From a bacterium (lineage in GTDB: Bacteria > ARS69), in assembly GCA_025774805.1 (NCBI GenBank), contig JALGZR010000117.1, positions 1 to 22,310 of the forward strand: DNA of 22,310 bases, in the 5' to 3' direction. The position numbers and the translations under genes are program-made. Positions 19,401-22,310 of this stretch are shown one piece after another (position 1 is the stretch's first letter; each line of letters opens with the position of its first letter). The notes beneath the pieces are model-generated. The model was not told where the DNA came from and did no database searches. It saw only the letters and a program-made list of their open reading frames with translations.

Positions 19401-19484
19401 GGCGGCTACATCGTCGTAGTCGAGGCCGTCGGCGACGGCGAGACGCTGCATGAGATGCACCGCCGCGTTGCGGTGGTCCGATGA
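16449..19484 (+). CDS. Large secreted modular Ig-like protein with FlgD-like C-terminal domain
   Basis: This exported protein of 1011 residues starts at the ATG at 16449, with AGGAG five bases upstream. The frame is open back to 16296 but without a binding site. A signal peptide ends near VDA-QSYSN (37-38). Four modules open with a shared pattern, [LIV]-x-x-G-E-x-x-x-[PG]-G-[ST]-x-x-G, at about residues 43, 264, 479 and 593; each continues as a beta domain of about 110 residues. They alternate with three invasin-like domains (about 150-260, 375-475 and 705-805). A Big-type domain follows (about 812-900, ARVVDEFGNGVPGEPVDF). The last 105 residues (SYPNPFHPDEAPATIAYKL, FYTLLGTEV, EFLWDGRNGRSELVASGGYI) are a FlgD-like Ig domain. 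Probably a cell-surface or secreted adhesin-like or matrix protein. The PorV-like gene follows 11 bases after its stop. Confidence 0.88.
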   Translation: MFSFEPTDSPARLVRAARHAVIVLMTGFALLPAPVDAQSYSNLQVLLPGETPAPGTASGKSGIPDDQTVGIPIDVWVRAVDASWNLVSSITNTISLDTTDESGTLPGTFALSGGEAVVSVTFNAAGSFTVSAEDLSDVTIPIASSAPVNSLLLAGFEFSRINQKNQYAGVPMTVTVTAIDPVENPVPFTGVVALRELTSFGPGRIEPSQVTLTDGTWTGPVTNYRADETSINRGNVNIEASFPSDPSINGLSDPFTVHPGPFIRLQIVLPGETPLPGSPSGVTGSPASQAAGENFLMETYATDEWWNPVPSTDNVRITSSDPAASTPVSGALVDGFRQFTVSLGTVGTQTLTVTDQTNGAITGMTSAGIQVTPSAPHHFEVDTIPSPVTAGTPVPVTIRATDVTGNTIPDFSGNAIITANTGLESVSPQLIQFGAGVWTGDMVFRGAGGAVAFTVSDFSSPPHTGTSGSFEVLPGPFVKLQVVVQGESPAGGTASGISGTPAAQSAGTSFPIQVRGVDEFFNRVPGVTDRVGLSSTDLFAGMPAEVVLVNGEALLNVTLFRAGSQTITAVDLDDPTITPHISSEVPVTGGPYARILLIAPGEDVAPGTAEGRTGTATDQSINFAFNVTVFATDTWFNPVGGVSDVIRITCGDPLAQLPPDTPMTDGSIVLPVRLATGGFQQITASNVTSPGILASTTQVRAISSGFHLETEISPTRVMAGEPFTLTVKVTNDAGAVIQEINSTVDVAVRNPSTGEPGRGTLLNTRFQLLQGQRSVQETYTAAEPIVLVVTDDAGNEPSVSEVLVVDPGPPDAILLAADPPWVRGNRHATVTARVVDEFGNGVPGEPVDFMLVAGTALVTPMDLMTDGAGEARADFHAPRRPEVATVRAISNALSADLDVETALVDPDRPAGTITSYPNPFHPDEAPATIAYKLSADSRVTLTFYTLLGTEVRREEISPGSPGGREGLNEFLWDGRNGRSELVASGGYIVVVEAVGDGETLHEMHRRVAVVR

Positions 19485-19495
19485 GGAGGTCGACG

Positions 19496-20659
19496 ATGAA
19501 CCGCTTCCCGATTCCCTCGATCGGCCGTGCGGCGGCCGTCCTGGTGCTTGCCGGAGTGGCTCCGGCGAAGGGCGCAGAGCCGGCGGGCGGTGTGCCCGGC
19601 GAGTGGCTGTCACGGTGGAGCGGCGGCCGCACGGTGGGCATGGGGGGCGCCTACGTCGCCTGGGCTCAGGAACCGATCGCGGTTCACGGGTTGTCGTTCG
19701 CCGTGCCGGGCCGGAAGCTCCCGAGCTTCGGGCTGACCGTGCTATCGCTCTCGTCGGGTGAATTCGAGAAGACGAACAACTTGAACGAACCGCTGGGCTC
19801 CTTCCACGAGGGAGATCTCGCGTTTCTTTTCAGCACCGCGAAGAGTCTCTCGTCTCGGTTCTCGGTCGGCACGAATCTGAAGGTGGTCAGGCAGTCGATC
19901 GACGAGTTCGACGGATCGGGTTTCGGTGTGGATCTGGGGGTGCTGTACAACTTGACGCAGGCGGTGCGCATCGGGGCATCCGTGCAGAATATCGGCGGGC
20001 CGGGGATCAAGCTCCGCAACACCGAGGAAACTTGGCCGACGGAAATCCGCGGTGGCGTCGCCGCGCCGATTCTCGGTGGACGCGGTCTCGTGTCCGCCGA
20101 GATACATCACGTCCCGGGGCCCGGAACGAGCGTGCGGGGCGGGACGGAGTACTGGGTGCATCCACTCATGGCACTGCGCTTCGGCTACCAGAGCGCGCCT
20201 GCCGGCGGATTCAGCTACCGGGTCGCTCCCGATGCGCGCCTCGACTACGGCGTGACGACTCAGGAGCTCGGCGTGATTCATCGCTTCGGAATCAGCTACC
20301 GTTTCGGTGGCTTCCATGCCAAATCGCAGGCGCGTCCGGAAGTATTCTCACCGGTCGGAGAGCGTCCGGTGACGAAGTTCGAGCTTCACGCGCAAACGAA
20401 GGCCGAGACCGCAAAGTGGTGGCTCGAGATCGAGGATGAGGCGGGCGCCGCGGTCCGCCGCTTCGGTGGCCCCGGTGCTCCGCCGGCGCACGTCATGTGG
20501 GATGGCAAGAACGAGACCGGCCTCCCGCTCCCCGACGGTATCTACCGCTACCGCCTCGTCGTGGTCGACGCCGAGGGGCGCGAACTCGCGGGCCACGAGC
20601 AGACGGTCGAGATCGCTACGTCCGGTCCGCGGGGATCCATCCCCGTGCTCGTGAACTAG
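19496..20659 (+). CDS. PorV/UPF0164-like outer-membrane barrel fused to a FlgD-like domain
   Basis: This is a 387-residue outer-membrane protein. The ATG at 19496 has AGGAGG six bases upstream; the ATG at 19481 would add five residues. A signal peptide (MNRFPIPSIGRAAAVLVLAG and on to GAE) is followed by SGGRTVGMGGAYVAWAQEPIAVH, the N-terminal hallmark of PorV/PorQ barrels. Further barrel strands include FSVGTNLKVVRQSI, GVDLGVLYNLTQAVRIGASV, ALRFGYQ, LDYGVTTQELGVIHRFGISYRFG. The usual WNPAGL sequence and the strand after IAVH are missing, with the frame intact. The last 95 residues (FELHAQTKAETAKWWLEI to VMWDGKNETGLPLPDGIYRY) form a FlgD-like Ig domain, unusual on the barrel itself. PorV helps move proteins with C-terminal sorting domains across the outer membrane in type IX secretion, so a role with its neighbours is plausible but unproven. 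Confidence 0.8.
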   Translation: MNRFPIPSIGRAAAVLVLAGVAPAKGAEPAGGVPGEWLSRWSGGRTVGMGGAYVAWAQEPIAVHGLSFAVPGRKLPSFGLTVLSLSSGEFEKTNNLNEPLGSFHEGDLAFLFSTAKSLSSRFSVGTNLKVVRQSIDEFDGSGFGVDLGVLYNLTQAVRIGASVQNIGGPGIKLRNTEETWPTEIRGGVAAPILGGRGLVSAEIHHVPGPGTSVRGGTEYWVHPLMALRFGYQSAPAGGFSYRVAPDARLDYGVTTQELGVIHRFGISYRFGGFHAKSQARPEVFSPVGERPVTKFELHAQTKAETAKWWLEIEDEAGAAVRRFGGPGAPPAHVMWDGKNETGLPLPDGIYRYRLVVVDAEGRELAGHEQTVEIATSGPRGSIPVLVN

Positions 20660-20666
20660 GAGAGGA

Positions 20667-22310
20667 ATGATGATGACGGGCCGGAGAACGATCACGCTTG
20701 CTGCCACGATGACAGCAGTCGTGCTGACGGCGGCAACACACGTGCGTGCGGCGGACGCGGATGCGGCCGCGGCGCGTCTCGAGGAGACCGGAATGCGCGT
20801 CGAGGGGATCGGCGCGCTCCCCTCAGCCGAGCGGTTGGCTGCCCTCGAGAGCGCCGCGCTCTCGGTCGAGGAGATTGTACGTGCCATCCCGAGCGAGCGC
20901 CGACCCGCCGCCCGGATCCTCGCGGGTGAGGTCCTCCTCTCCCTCGGGCGCGCGACCGACGCCGAGGAGTCTTTTCGTGAGGCAGAGAAGGATGGCCGCA
21001 AGCAAGGCCTCGGGGACGACGCGATGCTCGGGCGCGTCCGCGCGCTCGAACTCGCCGGACGCGACGTCGAGGCGGACGAGCTCTCGAGGAAGTGGCTCGA
21101 TAGATACGAGGACTCGCCTCTCGTTCCCGAAATGCGCCTCGCCCGGGCCTGGAATGCCCTGCGGCGGGACGCGCTCGGCGTGGCGGAACACGAGCTCGAC
21201 GAGATTGCGGCGTCGGCACCCTGGATGAGGACCGATTCGCGTTTCGTCCTGGCATTCGCCACACTGGATTGGCGCCGCGGGCGGCCGGAACAAGCCCTGA
21301 TTGCCCTGGACGGCGCCGACGGACCGACGGCGACCTACCTGCGCGCCCTCTGTGCGGAAGAGAAAGGTGCGGTCCTGAAGGCGGCTGCGGCGTACCAGGA
21401 TGTCGTGCTCCGTTGGCCCGAGTCCTCCCTGCGCGACCCTGCAATGATCGCAAAGGCCGACATCTTCCTCTCCGGGGGATCCTGGCGAGCGGCCGCCGAG
21501 GAGTACGGGCGCGTCGCGGAATCGGCGTCCCGTCCGGATGTGCGCGCGGAGGCGGAACTCCGTCGAGCTGCGTGTCTCGTGCTCGACGGAGAAGTCGAAA
21601 CGGGGATCAGTGCGCTCGCCGATATCGCGGAGCGATACCCCGGCACCGGATTCGCCGCACGGGCGCACCATCTGAGGGGGGAGGCCCTCTGGGATCGCGA
21701 GCGCTACGAGGAGGCGATTGCCGAGTACAACCGCGTGCTGACCGATCACTTCGAGCACGAGCTGGCGGCGAGCGCCCAGTACCGCGTGGGTCGCTCCCTC
21801 GATCTCCTCGGCCGTGGCGTCGAGGCGACGAGTGCATACCGTGCCGTCGTTTCGGGCTATCCGCTCGCCGAGGAATCCCCCGCCGCGGCCTATCTCGCGG
21901 GGGTCGGGCTGCTGGAACAAGAGCGGCCCTTTGATGCCGCGCCCTACTTCCAGATCGTCCTCGATCGCTACGCGCGCGAGGGCTCGGGAGGAGCACTCGA
22001 ATTCACCTCACCCGAGCACCGAGAGCTCGTGGAGGCGGCCCTCTGCCTTCTCGAAATGTCGTACTGGCGCGCCGGACGTCTCGGCGAGCTCTGTGGCGCG
22101 CCGCACGCGATGCTCGAGCGGATGCCGCCGAGCGACTCCCCGTGGCGCGGTTGGGCGCTTCTCGTGGACGCCGATGCGCTCGCGTCGCAGGGCCGCCTCG
22201 GCGAAGCGCAGGACATGCTCCAGAAACTTCTCGAGGAGTTTCCACGAGAGCGAATCTCGGTTCCCGCGAATCGGTTGCTCGCGTGGACACAGGCGCGCCA
22301 GGGAGACGAA
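20667..22310 (+). CDS. Secreted TPR-repeat protein (partial, no stop within the window)
   Basis: The frame is open from 20667 to the right edge (548 codons) and is the third gene of this operon, starting seven bases after the barrel gene stop. Three ATGs follow in a row (20667, 20670, 20673) after GGAGAGG, so the exact start is uncertain; the later two have better spacing. The N-terminus (RRTITLAATMTAVVLTAATH to RAADA) is a signal peptide. The rest is helical with many TPR-like pairs, for example GRATDAEESFREAEKDG, AAAYQDVVLRWPES, AAEEYGRVAESA, AIAEYNRVLTDHF, EATSAYRAVVSGYPLAEESP, AQDMLQKLLEEFP. This resembles periplasmic TPR proteins such as the YbgF/CpoB or BamD types, which scaffold envelope complexes. 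No enzyme motif is seen. It may scaffold the PorV-like export set, by context only. Confidence 0.85.
   Translation, partial: MMMTGRRTITLAATMTAVVLTAATHVRAADADAAAARLEETGMRVEGIGALPSAERLAALESAALSVEEIVRAIPSERRPAARILAGEVLLSLGRATDAEESFREAEKDGRKQGLGDDAMLGRVRALELAGRDVEADELSRKWLDRYEDSPLVPEMRLARAWNALRRDALGVAEHELDEIAASAPWMRTDSRFVLAFATLDWRRGRPEQALIALDGADGPTATYLRALCAEEKGAVLKAAAAYQDVVLRWPESSLRDPAMIAKADIFLSGGSWRAAAEEYGRVAESASRPDVRAEAELRRAACLVLDGEVETGISALADIAERYPGTGFAARAHHLRGEALWDRERYEEAIAEYNRVLTDHFEHELAASAQYRVGRSLDLLGRGVEATSAYRAVVSGYPLAEESPAAAYLAGVGLLEQERPFDAAPYFQIVLDRYAREGSGGALEFTSPEHRELVEAALCLLEMSYWRAGRLGELCGAPHAMLERMPPSDSPWRGWALLVDADALASQGRLGEAQDMLQKLLEEFPRERISVPANRLLAWTQARQGDE

Noticed and set aside
16449-19484. 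CRISPR or DNA tandem repeat in the modular Ig gene
   Set aside because: The repetition is at protein level with diverged DNA and long irregular spacing.
17037-19613. Minus-strand 858-codon frame antisense to the modular Ig gene
   Set aside because: Arg/Asp/Gly-rich shadow translation with no signal peptide or domain, while the plus strand has a coherent secreted protein.

Overview
The window is 22.3 kb of high-GC bacterial DNA with dense, mostly operonic genes. Several proteins end in FlgD-like Ig domains, one is a PorV/UPF0164-type barrel, and the cbb3 oxidase has a fused CcoN-CcoO subunit. This combination suggests an aerobic or microaerobic Gram-negative bacterium of the wider FCB group, for example a Candidatus Eisenbacteria-like lineage. 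That placement is inference; there is no rRNA or other marker gene here.

Layout. (1) 1-1221, minus strand: a TetR repressor followed with a 3-bp overlap by the start of an OprM/NodT-type outer-membrane efflux lipoprotein that runs off the left edge. A near-consensus promoter overlapped by two tandem palindromes lies upstream of tetR. (2) 1523-9607, plus strand: a complete cbb3 oxidase maturation and structural cluster in the order TauE/SafE-like membrane protein, ccoI, ccoS, ccoN-ccoO fusion, ccoQ, ccoP, ccoG. The ccoP product has a single haem site and lacks the usual methionine loop. ccoG is interrupted by one extra C near its 5' end. No ccoH is visible. (3) 9681-12695, plus strand: a large polytopic protein with a spermidine-synthase-like methyltransferase fold and a TPR tail. 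(4) 12696-13149: a decayed intergenic region holding a REP-like hairpin, the C-terminal remnant of an IS91/Y2-like transposase, and the signal-peptide end of a broken secreted-protein gene. (5) 13150-15753, minus strand: a secreted repeat protein with a FlgD-like C-terminus. (6) 16449-22310, plus strand: an operon of a modular Ig-like secreted protein with a FlgD-like C-terminus, a PorV-like barrel that itself carries a FlgD-like domain, and a secreted TPR protein that runs off the right edge.

How they work together. Block 2 makes and matures a high-affinity terminal oxidase: CcoI supplies copper, CcoS and CcoG assist assembly, CcoNO/Q/P form the enzyme. Blocks 5 and 6 look like a cell-surface export or sorting set, in which a PorV-like barrel is encoded beside substrates carrying FlgD/T9SS-like C-terminal domains. 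The TetR and efflux pair belongs to a separate drug or solute efflux locus.
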